From Myxococcus fulvus (GTDB taxonomy: Bacteria > Myxococcota > Myxococcia > Myxococcales > Myxococcaceae): 64,000 bases of DNA. Both the position numbers and the translations under genes were made by a program. Positions within the stretch are counted from its first letter, which is position 1; the number at the start of each line of letters is the position of its first letter. Shown here one piece after another: positions 33,789-42,771 of the stretch. The notes under the pieces were generated by a model. It worked only from the letters and a program-made list of their open reading frames with translations. It was not told the origin of the DNA and made no database searches. Where the stretch lies: NCBI RefSeq assembly GCF_900111765.1, contig NZ_FOIB01000001.1, forward strand, positions 1,116,001 through 1,180,000. Direction: 5' to 3'.

Positions 33789-36700
33789 TCAGGACACAGT
33801 GGGGCTGCGAGCGGCCACACCCCGTCGACGCACCTTCTCCCTGACGCCGTGCACCCAGACGTAAAAAGTCGGCAACACCAACAGGGTGAACAGCGTGGAG
33901 GTGACGAGTCCGCCCACCATGACGATGGCCAGGGGGCGTTCAATCTCCGTTCCATGTAGAGGCAAAACCAACAGTGGCAGCAGACCGAGGATGGCCGTGG
34001 CCGCGGTCATCAACTTGGGACGCACGCGCCCGAGGCTCGCCTCTCGCACCGCGTCATCGAAGGACCTGCCGCGTGAGAGCAAATCCTTGGTTTGTGAGAC
34101 GAGCACCAGGCCGTTCTGCACGGCGATGCCGAACAGGCCGATGAGGCCCACGAGGCTGGAGACGTTCCACGTCTCGCCCGCGATGAGCAGCGCGAGGATG
34201 CCGCCGACGAAGGCGTCCGGCAGCGTGGCGAGGATGACGAGCGCCTCGGCCACGGAGTCGAGCGCGAGGTAGAGCAGGACGAACACCGCGAGGATGGCCA
34301 CGGCGATGGCCATGGCCAACGACTGCGCGGCGCGCTGCTGGCTCTCCACGCGTCCGCCCACGTCGACGAAGTAACCGGTCGGCAGCTTCAGCTCCGCCGC
34401 CAGTCGCTCGCGCACCTCGGCCGCGGTGCTGCCCAAATCACGCCCCGACACGCTCGCCTCCACCGCGAGCCTGCGGCTGCCCGCCTCGCGGCGCACGCTG
34501 CCCGCGCCGAAGGTCTCCTCGATGGTGGCCAATTGGCTCAAGGGGATGCGCGTCCCGTCGTGCCCGTCCACCAGGAGGTTGCGCAGCGCCTGCAAGTCGC
34601 CGCGTCGGTGGTCCGCGAGGCGCAACACCAGGTCATGCCGTCGCTGGCCCTTCCACACTTGAGAGGACTCCTCGCCCACCATGCCCACGCGCACCGCGCG
34701 GATGACGTCTCCGGGTGTCAGGCCCACGCGCGCCACGGCGGCGCGATTCACGGTGATGCGCAGCTGGGGCAGGCCGCTGAGCTTCTCCACGCGCAGGTCC
34801 TCCACGCCGTCCACCTTGGCGAGGATGGCGCGCGTGCGCTCTCCCAGCGTCGCGAGCGTCTCCAGCTCCGGCCCGAAGACGCGCACGGACAGGTCCGCGG
34901 GGCTGCCGCCCAGGCCCTCGTCGATGCGCATGCCCAAGGGCGTGGTGAACAGCGTGGTGACGCCGGGCACCCGGTTCACGGCGACGCGCAGGTCCTCCTC
35001 CAGCTTCTCCAGGCTCCTGCCGCGCTCCTGTTTGAGCACGACGAGCACGTCCGACACCGTGTGTGGCATCGGGTCCTCGGTGCGCTCGGCGCGGCCGGTG
35101 CGGCGCACGACGTCCTCCACCTCCGGGAAGCCGAGCAGCACGTCCTCCACCAGGTGGTTGAGCCGGTCCACCTCCTCCAGGGACGCCTCCGGTGGCAGCA
35201 CCGTCTGGAGCAGGAACGCGCCCTCGTCCAGGCGGGGCATGAAGTCGCTGCCCACCGCGAACGCGAGCCCCAGCGCGGGCACGGTGATGGCCAGCGCCAC
35301 CAGCCGCACCAGCCCCGCCCGCCGCATGCACGCGTCCAGCAGCGGCGAGTACACCGCCTTGATTCGGCGGATGAGCCACACGTCCTCGGGCGTGCCCTCG
35401 CGCGGACGCTTGAGCAGGAGCGAGGAGGCCACCGGCACCAGCGTGAGCGCCAGCGCCAGCGACGCGGCCAGGCACGCCACCACGGCGGCGGCGAGCGGCT
35501 GGTACATGCGCCCCTCGATGCCCGTCATCGCGAACAGCGGGATGAAGACGGACACGACGATGAGCGTGGCGAAGGCGATGGGGCGCCCGACCTCCATCGA
35601 CGCGGACAGCGCCTCCTCGCGCACGGACCTGCGGCCGTGTCCCTCGCGCAGGTCATGGATGATGTTCTCGGTGACGATGATGGCCGCGTCCACCAGCAGG
35701 CCCACGGCGATGGCCAGCCCGCCCAGCGTCATGGTGTTGATGCCGATGCCCGCGACCTTCAACAGGATGCCCGCGAGCGCCAGCGACAAGGGCAGGGTGA
35801 GGGTGACGATGAGGGCCGCGCGCCAGTCCCCCAGCAGCACGAAGAGGACGAGCACCACCAAGAGCGCGCCCAAGAGGATGGCCCGGCTGACGCCGCCCAG
35901 CGCCGAGTCCACCAGCTCCGACTGGTCGTAGACGACGCGCAGCTGCACGCCCGGAGGCATGGACTGCTTGAGCTCCTCCAGCGCCACGCGCACGCCCTTC
36001 GCCACCGCCTGCGTGTCCGCGCCGAACTGCTTGATGACGCGGCAGCTGACCACCTCGCCCTTGAGCCGGTGGGCGATGCCTCGGCGCACCGCGGGGCCCT
36101 CGCGCACGTCGGCCACGTCCGCGAGCAGCACGGGCGTGCCGTCGCGCAGCGCCACCACCGTGGCGTTCAGGTCCTCCACTGTCTGGGCGCGACCCACCGC
36201 GCGCACCGTCCACTCCATGGGCCCCTGCACCACGAAGCCTCCAGAGGCGTTGAGGTTGGCGCCCTCCAGCGCGTGCTCCACCTCGTTCAGGCTGACGCCT
36301 CGCGCCACCATCTGGTCCGGGTCCAGCAGCACCTGGAACTGACGCAGGTAGCCGCCCAGCCGCTCCACACCCGCGACACCGGGCACCGCGAGCAGCCGGT
36401 TCTTCACCTCGAACTCGGCCAGGTCGCGCAGCGCCATCAGGTCCGCGGAGCCGGGCTCCGCCTCGAGAGTGAACTCGAACACCTCGTTGAGTCGGCCCGT
36501 GAGGCTGGAGACCAGCGGCGCGTCGGTGCCGGCGGGCAGCTCGCCCTGGGCCTGGGCCACGCGCTCGGCGACGTACTGGCGGCTGCGGAAGTAGTCCGCG
36601 TCCGGCTCGAACTCCACCGTCACCTGCGTGACGCCCAGCTGCGAGGTGGAGCGGATGCGCCGCACGTCGGGCAGGCCCGCGAGTGCCACCTCCATGGGGA

Positions 36701-36920
36701 TGGCCACCGCCGTCTCCAGCTCCTCCGCGCCCATGGCGGCGTTCTGGACGATGACGTTGAAGATGGGCGCGGACAGGTCCGGGAACACGTCGCGCCGCAG
36801 GCCATGCAGCGACACCGCGCCGAACGCGGACAGGGCCAGGGCCAGCAGCACGGTGAGCCCGGGCCGCGCGAACGACGCGCGCAGCACACGGGCCACCCAG
36901 GATGAGGAGTCAGTGGCCAT
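33789..36920 (-). CDS. Heavy-metal efflux RND pump (CzcA/CusA family), second copy
   Basis: 1043 residues from the ATG at 36920 (GGAGGAG upstream). First helix FARPGLTVLLALALSAFGAV, then the porter entry LRRDVFPDLSAPIFNVIV. The proton-relay helix reads GGLAIAVGLLVDAAIIVTEN. It differs from the pump at 5712 and lacks that pump's DD pair. Its GLLVDAAII form is seen in many CzcA-like pumps. It is the last gene of an operon with adaptor, outer-membrane factor and a small cysteine-rich protein, overlapping the adaptor stop by 11 bases. Confidence 0.93.
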   Translation of the reverse strand: MATDSSSWVARVLRASFARPGLTVLLALALSAFGAVSLHGLRRDVFPDLSAPIFNVIVQNAAMGAEELETAVAIPMEVALAGLPDVRRIRSTSQLGVTQVTVEFEPDADYFRSRQYVAERVAQAQGELPAGTDAPLVSSLTGRLNEVFEFTLEAEPGSADLMALRDLAEFEVKNRLLAVPGVAGVERLGGYLRQFQVLLDPDQMVARGVSLNEVEHALEGANLNASGGFVVQGPMEWTVRAVGRAQTVEDLNATVVALRDGTPVLLADVADVREGPAVRRGIAHRLKGEVVSCRVIKQFGADTQAVAKGVRVALEELKQSMPPGVQLRVVYDQSELVDSALGGVSRAILLGALLVVLVLFVLLGDWRAALIVTLTLPLSLALAGILLKVAGIGINTMTLGGLAIAVGLLVDAAIIVTENIIHDLREGHGRRSVREEALSASMEVGRPIAFATLIVVSVFIPLFAMTGIEGRMYQPLAAAVVACLAASLALALTLVPVASSLLLKRPREGTPEDVWLIRRIKAVYSPLLDACMRRAGLVRLVALAITVPALGLAFAVGSDFMPRLDEGAFLLQTVLPPEASLEEVDRLNHLVEDVLLGFPEVEDVVRRTGRAERTEDPMPHTVSDVLVVLKQERGRSLEKLEEDLRVAVNRVPGVTTLFTTPLGMRIDEGLGGSPADLSVRVFGPELETLATLGERTRAILAKVDGVEDLRVEKLSGLPQLRITVNRAAVARVGLTPGDVIRAVRVGMVGEESSQVWKGQRRHDLVLRLADHRRGDLQALRNLLVDGHDGTRIPLSQLATIEETFGAGSVRREAGSRRLAVEASVSGRDLGSTAAEVRERLAAELKLPTGYFVDVGGRVESQQRAAQSLAMAIAVAILAVFVLLYLALDSVAEALVILATLPDAFVGGILALLIAGETWNVSSLVGLIGLFGIAVQNGLVLVSQTKDLLSRGRSFDDAVREASLGRVRPKLMTAATAILGLLPLLVLPLHGTEIERPLAIVMVGGLVTSTLFTLLVLPTFYVWVHGVREKVRRRGVAARSPTVS

Positions 36921-38097
36921 GGTGGTCCGCTCCTCCCGCCGACTTCTCCACCTCGGCCTTGAGCAGGAACGCGCCGTCCACCACCACCTGCTCACCGACC
37001 TTCAGGCCGGAGAGCACCTCCACGTGGTCCCCCAGCGTGCGGCCCCGGCCCACCTGGCGCCGCTCGAAGGAGCCGCGCTCGCCGGTGGGCAGGAAGACCA
37101 CCCAGCCGTTCTCCAGTCGCTGGAGCGCGGCCGCGGGCACGGTGGTGATGGTGCCGTCGGGTCCGCCCAACGGAATCGACGCGGTGGCGGACATGCCGGG
37201 CTTGAAGAGGCCCTCGGCGTTGTCCAGCACCAGCCGCACGGGGATGGTGCGACTGGCCGCGTCCACGCGCTGGCCCACGTGGCCCACGCGGGCCAGGACC
37301 TCCTTGCCCGGGAAGGCGGCGAAGGTGATGCGCGCCTCGGTGTCCGGCCGCATGCGCACGGCGTCGCGCTCGAACGCATGGACGATGAGCCACAGCGAGC
37401 CCAAATCGCCGACGCGGAAGAGCGTGTGCTCGGCGTCCGCCATCTGTCCCATGCGCGCGTCGCGCTCGATGACGGTGCCCTGGATGGGGGAGCGCAGGAT
37501 GAAGCCGGCCACGCCCGTGGCGTCCTCGCTGGCGCCCAACGCCGTCAGCTCCGCACGGGCCGCGGCGACCTCCGCCTCGGCGCCGGCCGCGTCCACCTCG
37601 GCGGCCTGCACGTCCTTCTGCGCGACGATGCGCTCGGCGGCGAGCGCGCGCTTGCGCTCGGCGGCCTGTCGGGCGGCGGTGGCCCGGGCCTTCGCGGACT
37701 GGAGCGCGGCGCGCGCCTTGCCCAGCTCGGGGCTGCGCAGCTCCGCCAGCTTCTCGCCTTCCTTCACGTGCTGACCCGTGGTGACGAACACCGCTCCCAC
37801 GCGCGCGGAGATGGGCGAGGCCACCTCCGCGTACGCGTCCTCGCTGAACGTCAGCTCGCCCAGCGCGTTGACGCTGTCGCCGCCGGGCCGCGCCGCCGCG
37901 GGGGCCGTGGTGACGCGCAAATCCCGGAGCATCTCCGGCGCGATGTGGACGTGGGACTCGTCATGTCCCTCGTCGTGGCCACCCGCGGGCTGGGCGCCCT
38001 CCTCGTGGTCGTGCTCGTCCGCGTGCTCGGGCTTGGACTGCTTGCAGGCCGGGAGCGCGAGGACCAGGGACGCGATGATGAACGCGAGGCGCTTCAT
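36910..38097 (-). CDS. RND efflux periplasmic adaptor lipoprotein (CusB/CzcB-like)
   Basis: 395 residues. Lipobox LPAC (Cys18) then a His/Asp/Glu-rich stretch (HADEHDHEEG ... HDEGHDESHVH) likely to bind metal. The hairpin (residues ~120-190) and lipoyl halves (VASPISARVGAVFV; LRSPIQGTVIERD) are typical, and the C-terminus HGGADHHGH-like tail is again His-rich. Position between the TolC gene and the pump, with four- and eleven-base overlaps, makes the tripartite assembly clear. Confidence 0.9.
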   Translation of the reverse strand: MKRLAFIIASLVLALPACKQSKPEHADEHDHEEGAQPAGGHDEGHDESHVHIAPEMLRDLRVTTAPAAARPGGDSVNALGELTFSEDAYAEVASPISARVGAVFVTTGQHVKEGEKLAELRSPELGKARAALQSAKARATAARQAAERKRALAAERIVAQKDVQAAEVDAAGAEAEVAAARAELTALGASEDATGVAGFILRSPIQGTVIERDARMGQMADAEHTLFRVGDLGSLWLIVHAFERDAVRMRPDTEARITFAAFPGKEVLARVGHVGQRVDAASRTIPVRLVLDNAEGLFKPGMSATASIPLGGPDGTITTVPAAALQRLENGWVVFLPTGERGSFERRQVGRGRTLGDHVEVLSGLKVGEQVVVDGAFLLKAEVEKSAGGADHHGH

Positions 38098-39320
38098 GGA
38101 AGGGCTCCCATCTCGACGGCGAGCTGCACCCGGGCGAGCGCCGCCTGCAGGTGGCTGTCGAGCAGCGCCACGCGCGTCTCGAGCGTTTCACGGCGGACGA
38201 GCAGCAACCCCGCGAGGTCCATCTCCCCGGCTTCGTAGGAGCGGCGCGCCAGCGACTCGTTCTCGTCGAGCAGCGGCAGCGCCTCGGTCTCCAGCACGGC
38301 CAGGGCTTGCTGCCGCGAGGCGTCGCGCACCCGCGCGGCCTCCACCTGCGCGTCTCGCGCGCGGCGAGCGGACTCCAGGGCGGTGCGCAGCCTGCGCACG
38401 CGCGCATCGCCCGTTACCTTCGCCTCCTGCCCTCGCGAGAACACGGGCAGGGGCACGCTGAGCGTTCCGACGAGCGCCGTCTCGTCGACCTCCTTCTCGT
38501 AGCGCACGCCCACGCTCACGTCGGGCCAGCCCTCGGCGCGGCCGAGCTTCAGGTCCGCCTCCGCCTGCGCGAGCTCGGACTCGATGGCCACCAGGTCCGG
38601 ACGCTCCTTCGTGTCCGGGGGCGCCGTCACGGGCAGCGAGGCCAGCTCCCGCAGCTCGCCGCGCACCGCGAGCGGGTCTTTCAGCGGCAGGCCCAACAGG
38701 GCGCGCAGCTCGCTGAGCAGGGCCTGCTCCTCACCCTGGGTCGTCACCACGGCGGCGCGGGCGCGGGCGAGTGCCACCTTCGCCACGTTGACGTCGACGA
38801 CGGGCACGTCCCCCGCGTCGAAGCGCTTGCCGGTGGAGTCGGACAGGTGCCTCGCGGCCTCCTCCGTCTGCCGCATCAGCCGCGACAGCTCCCGGGCGTA
38901 CAGCGCGCGCAGGAAGGCCGCGCCCACTTCACCCAGCACGCGCCGCTCGGCGTCCTGCTGCTCGGCGCCCTGCCGCTGGAGCCCTGCTCGCGCGGAGTCA
39001 CGACGTGCACCCTGCTTGCCGCCGAGCTCGATGGGTTGGGAGATGCCGAGGGACAACTGCGTCCCACGGATGTCGTCGTGCGTGCGCGGACCCAGCTCGA
39101 AGCTGACGGTGGGGTTCTCGCGGAGGAATGGCGACGCGCCGGCGACGGGGCCCTGGGCCTCGGCCGTGCGTCCCGCCGCGTCCAGCAGCGCGGGCGCGCG
39201 CCGACGGGCGAGGGAGAGGATTTCTTGAAAGGACAGCTCGGAAGGTGAAGCGGCGCTGGCGAAGGGCCAGACGAGGGCGGCGACGAGCCCGAGGGCCGCC
39301 GGCGCGGAAGGTTTGAGCAC
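38094..39320 (-). CDS. TolC-family outer-membrane factor of the second RND efflux operon
   Basis: 408 residues from the GTG at 39320 (GAGG about ten bases upstream); a longer frame exists but has no signal peptide. Signal ends in FASAASPSEL. Two repeats: QGAEQQDAERRVLGEVGAAF and RSYEAGEMDLAGLLLVRRET. LSVPLPVFSRGQEAK is the family strand also seen as LSVPLPLWDRNQ in the protein at 2553. It overlaps the adaptor start by four bases. Confidence 0.88.
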   Translation of the reverse strand: MLKPSAPAALGLVAALVWPFASAASPSELSFQEILSLARRRAPALLDAAGRTAEAQGPVAGASPFLRENPTVSFELGPRTHDDIRGTQLSLGISQPIELGGKQGARRDSARAGLQRQGAEQQDAERRVLGEVGAAFLRALYARELSRLMRQTEEAARHLSDSTGKRFDAGDVPVVDVNVAKVALARARAAVVTTQGEEQALLSELRALLGLPLKDPLAVRGELRELASLPVTAPPDTKERPDLVAIESELAQAEADLKLGRAEGWPDVSVGVRYEKEVDETALVGTLSVPLPVFSRGQEAKVTGDARVRRLRTALESARRARDAQVEAARVRDASRQQALAVLETEALPLLDENESLARRSYEAGEMDLAGLLLVRRETLETRVALLDSHLQAALARVQLAVEMGALP

Positions 39321-39434
39321 GGGAAAGAGACCTCGCAAAAGGGAGGCGCGCGTCAGGCCGACGGTGCCACGGCCTCGCCATGGACACACGTCACCTCGGC
39401 ACTGCTCGCGCGCGGAAGACGGACCACCACCACG

Positions 39435-39773
39435 TCAGGCGAGGTCGGCTCTGGGGACGTGCAGGATGTCGTCGAGGTCGGCGGAGGCGGGGGCGTCCTC
39501 GTCCGCCAGCACCGGGCGCGGTCGAGGAGCAATCCACAGCAGGGAGGGCGACGCGACGGGCGCGGCGGCCACCGAGCGCACATGGCCGCAGCAGGTGCAG
39601 TCCGCGCAGTCCGGAGCGCACTGGCCGCTGGCATCGTCGTCCGGGCAGCGCTGCGTGCACACGGTGTCCGTCGCGTCGGAGAAGGCCATCCACAGGCCTC
39701 CCTCCGTCGGGGCGAACAGCAACAGGCTGAGGCACAGCCAGATGCGCGGCAGCACGAGGTCGGCTTCTAGCAC
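39435..39773 (-). CDS. Small cysteine-rich exported protein at the head of the second RND operon
   Basis: About 112 residues. GTG at 39773 (GGGGTGC upstream) or GTG at 39755; both give a signal with the hydrophobic LPRIWLCLSLLLFAPTEG. After cleavage a knot-like cysteine pattern follows: CTQRC, an acidic spacer, then CAPDCADCTCCGH. The remaining 45 residues are Pro/Asp-rich. I recognise no named family, but the cluster of seven cysteines and a histidine fits metal binding. It lies 115 bases upstream of the TolC gene, same strand. Confidence 0.6.
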   Translation of the reverse strand: MLEADLVLPRIWLCLSLLLFAPTEGGLWMAFSDATDTVCTQRCPDDDASGQCAPDCADCTCCGHVRSVAAAPVASPSLLWIAPRPRPVLADEDAPASADLDDILHVPRADLA

Positions 39774-39931
39774 GCACCCCGACTGCGCGCACGCGGATGC
39801 CCACCGCGCGTGAAGTACCTGTCGGAATCGAAAGGCGCGCCTGCTCGGCGTCAGGGCGGGGTGACGCGTCGGGCCGCGAAGCGTCTGTCCCCGTGCGGAC
39901 GCTCGGGGGCCCCGGGAGGCGAGGCGCGGGA

Positions 39932-39979
39932 CCAGGATGCCCGAGCCGTCACGCGCCAGGATGCCCGAGCCGTCACGCG
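39932..39979. repeat. Perfect 24-base tandem duplication
   Basis: CCAGGATGCCCGAGCCGTCA plus CGCG is present twice with no mismatch (39932-39955 and 39956-39979). A recent slippage duplication is the simplest cause; a third partial copy is not seen. Confidence 0.85.
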
Positions 39980-40052
39980 GTTGAGTCCTGGCGCGGGCCA
40001 CGCGCGCGATGCCGCGCCGAAGCGCACGCGCGACGCTTTCGGTGTCCGACCC

Positions 40053-40083
40053 GGCGCCGCTCGGGTTCGTTCCGAGCGGCGCC
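40053..40083 (-). terminator. Hairpin downstream of the cysteine-synthase-like gene
   Basis: GGCGCCGCTCGG (40053-40064) pairs perfectly with CCGAGCGGCGCC (40072-40083), loop of seven bases, 15 bases after the gene's stop at 40098. No T-run follows, so it may act with Rho or simply protect the 3' end. Confidence 0.55.
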
Positions 40084-40097
40084 CTCTCCGCGTCACC

Positions 40098-41066
40098 TCA
40101 CGCCACGCCGCGCGCGGCCACGGGGGGACGCTGCTGAATCAGCTCCGTGGAGAAGTAGCGCTCCATGCGGTCGGGGAACACGGTGACGATTTGCGCCCCG
40201 GGACCCAGCCGCCGCGCCGCCTCCACCGCGGCCACGTAGTTGAGGCCCGACGACGGCCCCACGGGGAAGCCCCGGCGGATGAGCGCGCGTGCGGTGCACA
40301 TCGCCTGCTCGTCCGACACGTCCAGCTCCACCCGCCCCGGCATGTCCGCGTCGCGGTACAGCTTGGACATGCCGTCCACCACGCCGGGCACGCGCGGACT
40401 GAAGCTGCAACACTCGATGTCGCAGCCCAGGCCCGCGATGGGCCTCGCGATGAACGCCGTCACCGGACAGCCCGCTTCCGCGAACGCCTGATACAGGCCG
40501 ACCACCGTGCCGCCGGTGCCCACGCCGCTCACCACGCCGTGCACCAGCCCGCCCGGAATCTGCGAGAGCACCTCCTGGCCCGTCCACACCCGGTGCGCCT
40601 CCGCGTTGTCAGGGTTCTCGAACTGGCGCGGCGCGAAGGCCTTGCGCTCGCGGGCAATCTCCTCCGCCTTCTGGATGGCGCCACGCACACCGCTCTCGCG
40701 GGGCACCAGCACCACGTCACCACCGTAGGCGCGGATGGTGAGCACGCGCTCGTCGGTGACACCCTCGGGCATCACCGCCGTGAAGCGCACGCCCATCTGC
40801 GCGCTGGCCAGCGCGAGGGCGATGCTCGTCGAGCCGCTGGACGCCTCCACCACCTCGCCGCCCGGGCTCAGCTCGCCCATGCGCCAGGCCTTCTCCAGCA
40901 TGTACCGCGCGATGCGGTCCTTCGTGGACCCACTGGGGTTGAGGAACTCCAACTTGCACCAGATGGTGGGCCCCTCCGCGTCCAGTCGGACGGGGACGAG
41001 GGGCGTCGGAGCGATGGCCTGGAGGAAGCGGCCATCCGCGGGCAGCGGGCGACAAGGAGGACGCAT
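40098..41066 (-). CDS. Cysteine-synthase-family PLP-dependent enzyme
   Basis: 322 residues. The PLP lysine is Lys49 in NPSGSTKDR. The substrate loop is EASSGSTSIALA and the phosphate-binding loop is SGVGTGGT. The C-terminal SSGLNYVAAVEAARRLGPGA completes the fold. The NPSGSTKDR form also occurs in cystathionine-beta-synthase-like and related enzymes, so O-acetylserine sulfhydrylase activity is likely but not certain. AGGGATGG precedes the ATG at 41066. It is divergent from the hybrid kinase gene; no cys operon is seen. Confidence 0.82.
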   Translation of the reverse strand: MRPPCRPLPADGRFLQAIAPTPLVPVRLDAEGPTIWCKLEFLNPSGSTKDRIARYMLEKAWRMGELSPGGEVVEASSGSTSIALALASAQMGVRFTAVMPEGVTDERVLTIRAYGGDVVLVPRESGVRGAIQKAEEIARERKAFAPRQFENPDNAEAHRVWTGQEVLSQIPGGLVHGVVSGVGTGGTVVGLYQAFAEAGCPVTAFIARPIAGLGCDIECCSFSPRVPGVVDGMSKLYRDADMPGRVELDVSDEQAMCTARALIRRGFPVGPSSGLNYVAAVEAARRLGPGAQIVTVFPDRMERYFSTELIQQRPPVAARGVA

Positions 41067-41235
41067 GGACCATCCCTATCGCGAAACCGTCCGCTCCGTC
41101 AGGGTCCTGGCGCGCCCGAGTGCACTCCGTGGCCCTCCGTTCGTCCGCCCGTCCTGTAAGGAAGCACCCAGGGTCGGAGATGGATGTGGCGCGACCCGGG
41201 GCTGAGGGCTACGAAGGACTTCAGCTCCGTACATC

Positions 41236-42705
41236 ATGATGAGTCCTTCTTCTCCGGTCATTCTGAACGTCAATGATGATGTCGCCAGCCGCTATGTGAC
41301 GAGCCGTGTGCTGGGGCTCGCCGGCTACCAGGTGGTGGAGGCCGGCTCGGGCGCCGAGGCCCTGACCCTGGCGGACGAGCACACCGACCTGGTCATCCTG
41401 GACGTCCGCCTGCCCGACATCAGCGGGCTGGAGGTCTGCCGCCAGCTGAAGTCGTCCCCTCACACGCGCGACGCGCTGGTGCTGCACCTCTCCGCGCAGG
41501 CCGTGGGCCCCGGGGACAGGGCGCAGGGCCTGGAGCACGGCGCGGACGGCTACCTGGTGGCCCCGGTGGACCCGGAGGAACTGGTGGCCCAGGTGCACGC
41601 GCTGCTCAGGCTGCGCCGCGCCGAGCGCAAGGTGCACGCGCTGTCCGAGGAGGTCGAGCACCAGCGCAGGCTGCTCGCCATGGCCATGGCCTCCGCGGCG
41701 GACCCGATGGCCCTCTATGACGCCAACGGCAGGCTGCTCTTCGCCAACCAGGTGGCCCACTCCGCCAGGGGCGAGCGGGGCGTCGTCACCCCGGGCATCT
41801 CGCTCGCGGAGCAGGAGGCGAAGGACCCGGCGCTGGCCCCCTTCGTCCGCATGATGGGCGTGGCGCTGTCCACCGGTCAGGTCCAGCGAGGGGCTGTCAT
41901 CCTGGAGACGGGCCGGGGACCCCGCCACTACGACTTCACGTTGTCGCCCGCGCTGGGCGCCGACGGTCGGGTGGCGGCGGTGATGGCCACCGCGCGCGAC
42001 GTCACCGAGGAGCGCAGCGCGGAGGAGTTCCGCGAGCAGTTCATCGGCATGCTCGGCCATGATTTGCGCAACCCCCTCAACGCGCTGTCCATGTCCGCGC
42101 AGCAGCTCAAGCGCAAGGGCAACCTGGACGAGCGCCAGTCCGCCCTCACCGAGCGCATCCTCACCAGCGCCGAGCGCATGGACCGGATGATTCGTCAGCT
42201 GTTGGACTTCGCGCGCTCCCGGCTGGGCGGCGGGGTGCCGGTGGTGGCGTCCGACTGCGACGTGTTCGACGTGGCGCGTCGCACGCTCGAGGAGATGCGC
42301 GCCAGCCACCCGGGCCGGCTGCTCGTCCTGGAGGTGGTGGGGGACGGGCGGGGCTCCTGGGACCTGGACCGGCTGGAGCAGGCCTTCAGCAACCTGTTGG
42401 CGAACGCGCTCAAGTACAGCCCCGGGGACAGCCCCGTGCGGATGTGGGGCGAGGCGAACGGGCAGGGCGTGGTGCTCCGGGTGCACAACGGCGGGCCGCC
42501 CATCCCCCCGGACGAGCTGCCCCATGTCTTCGCCGCGTGGCGTCGAGGCTCCCGCGCGGTGCAGCACGAGTCGAAGGCCGCGTCGGGCCTGGGCCTGGGG
42601 CTCTACATCACCCGGCAGATATTGCTCGCCCACGGTGGCGAGGTGACGGTGGAGTCCAGTTCCGGAAACGGGACGACCTTCACGGTGCGGCTGCCGCGCG
42701 GATGA
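41236..42705 (+). CDS. Hybrid response-regulator/sensor histidine kinase (REC-PAS-HisKA-HATPase)
   Basis: 489 residues, no membrane span, so a cytoplasmic kinase. REC ~7-125 with acceptor Asp56 in LVILDVRLPDISG and Ser86 in LHLSAQ; the usual lysine of the KP pair is replaced (YLVAPVDPEEL). PAS-like segment ~145-260, HisKA with His275 (FIGMLGHDLRNPLNALS), HATPase with N box (LLANALKYSP) and G boxes (GLGLGLYI). An N-terminal receiver fused to a kinase is common in myxobacteria. No partner regulator is next to it. Divergent from the enzyme gene at 40098 with 169 bases between. Confidence 0.88.
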   Translation: MMSPSSPVILNVNDDVASRYVTSRVLGLAGYQVVEAGSGAEALTLADEHTDLVILDVRLPDISGLEVCRQLKSSPHTRDALVLHLSAQAVGPGDRAQGLEHGADGYLVAPVDPEELVAQVHALLRLRRAERKVHALSEEVEHQRRLLAMAMASAADPMALYDANGRLLFANQVAHSARGERGVVTPGISLAEQEAKDPALAPFVRMMGVALSTGQVQRGAVILETGRGPRHYDFTLSPALGADGRVAAVMATARDVTEERSAEEFREQFIGMLGHDLRNPLNALSMSAQQLKRKGNLDERQSALTERILTSAERMDRMIRQLLDFARSRLGGGVPVVASDCDVFDVARRTLEEMRASHPGRLLVLEVVGDGRGSWDLDRLEQAFSNLLANALKYSPGDSPVRMWGEANGQGVVLRVHNGGPPIPPDELPHVFAAWRRGSRAVQHESKAASGLGLGLYITRQILLAHGGEVTVESSSGNGTTFTVRLPRG

Positions 42706-42771
42706 TGACCAGTTGACGGTTGGAATGCGGAATGGCTCGCCGTTGCGGGGGGCCATTGCCACCTTTCCGTC

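Larger units (their letters stand above)
39774..40097. other. Intergenic region with tandem repeat and terminator hairpin
   Basis: 324 bases between the small cysteine-rich gene and the cysteine-synthase-like gene's stop. It contains a perfect two-copy 24-base tandem duplication (39932-39979) and a 12-base-stem hairpin (40053-40083). A leftward frame covers much of it but reads as simple repeats (RDGSGILARDGSGIL) and has no coding bias. No copy of the metal operator module was found here. Confidence 0.5.

Noticed and set aside
34533..36905. A long rightward reading frame opposite the second RND pump
   Set aside because: Same reason: low-complexity Gln/His/Arg product and a true RND gene on the other strand.
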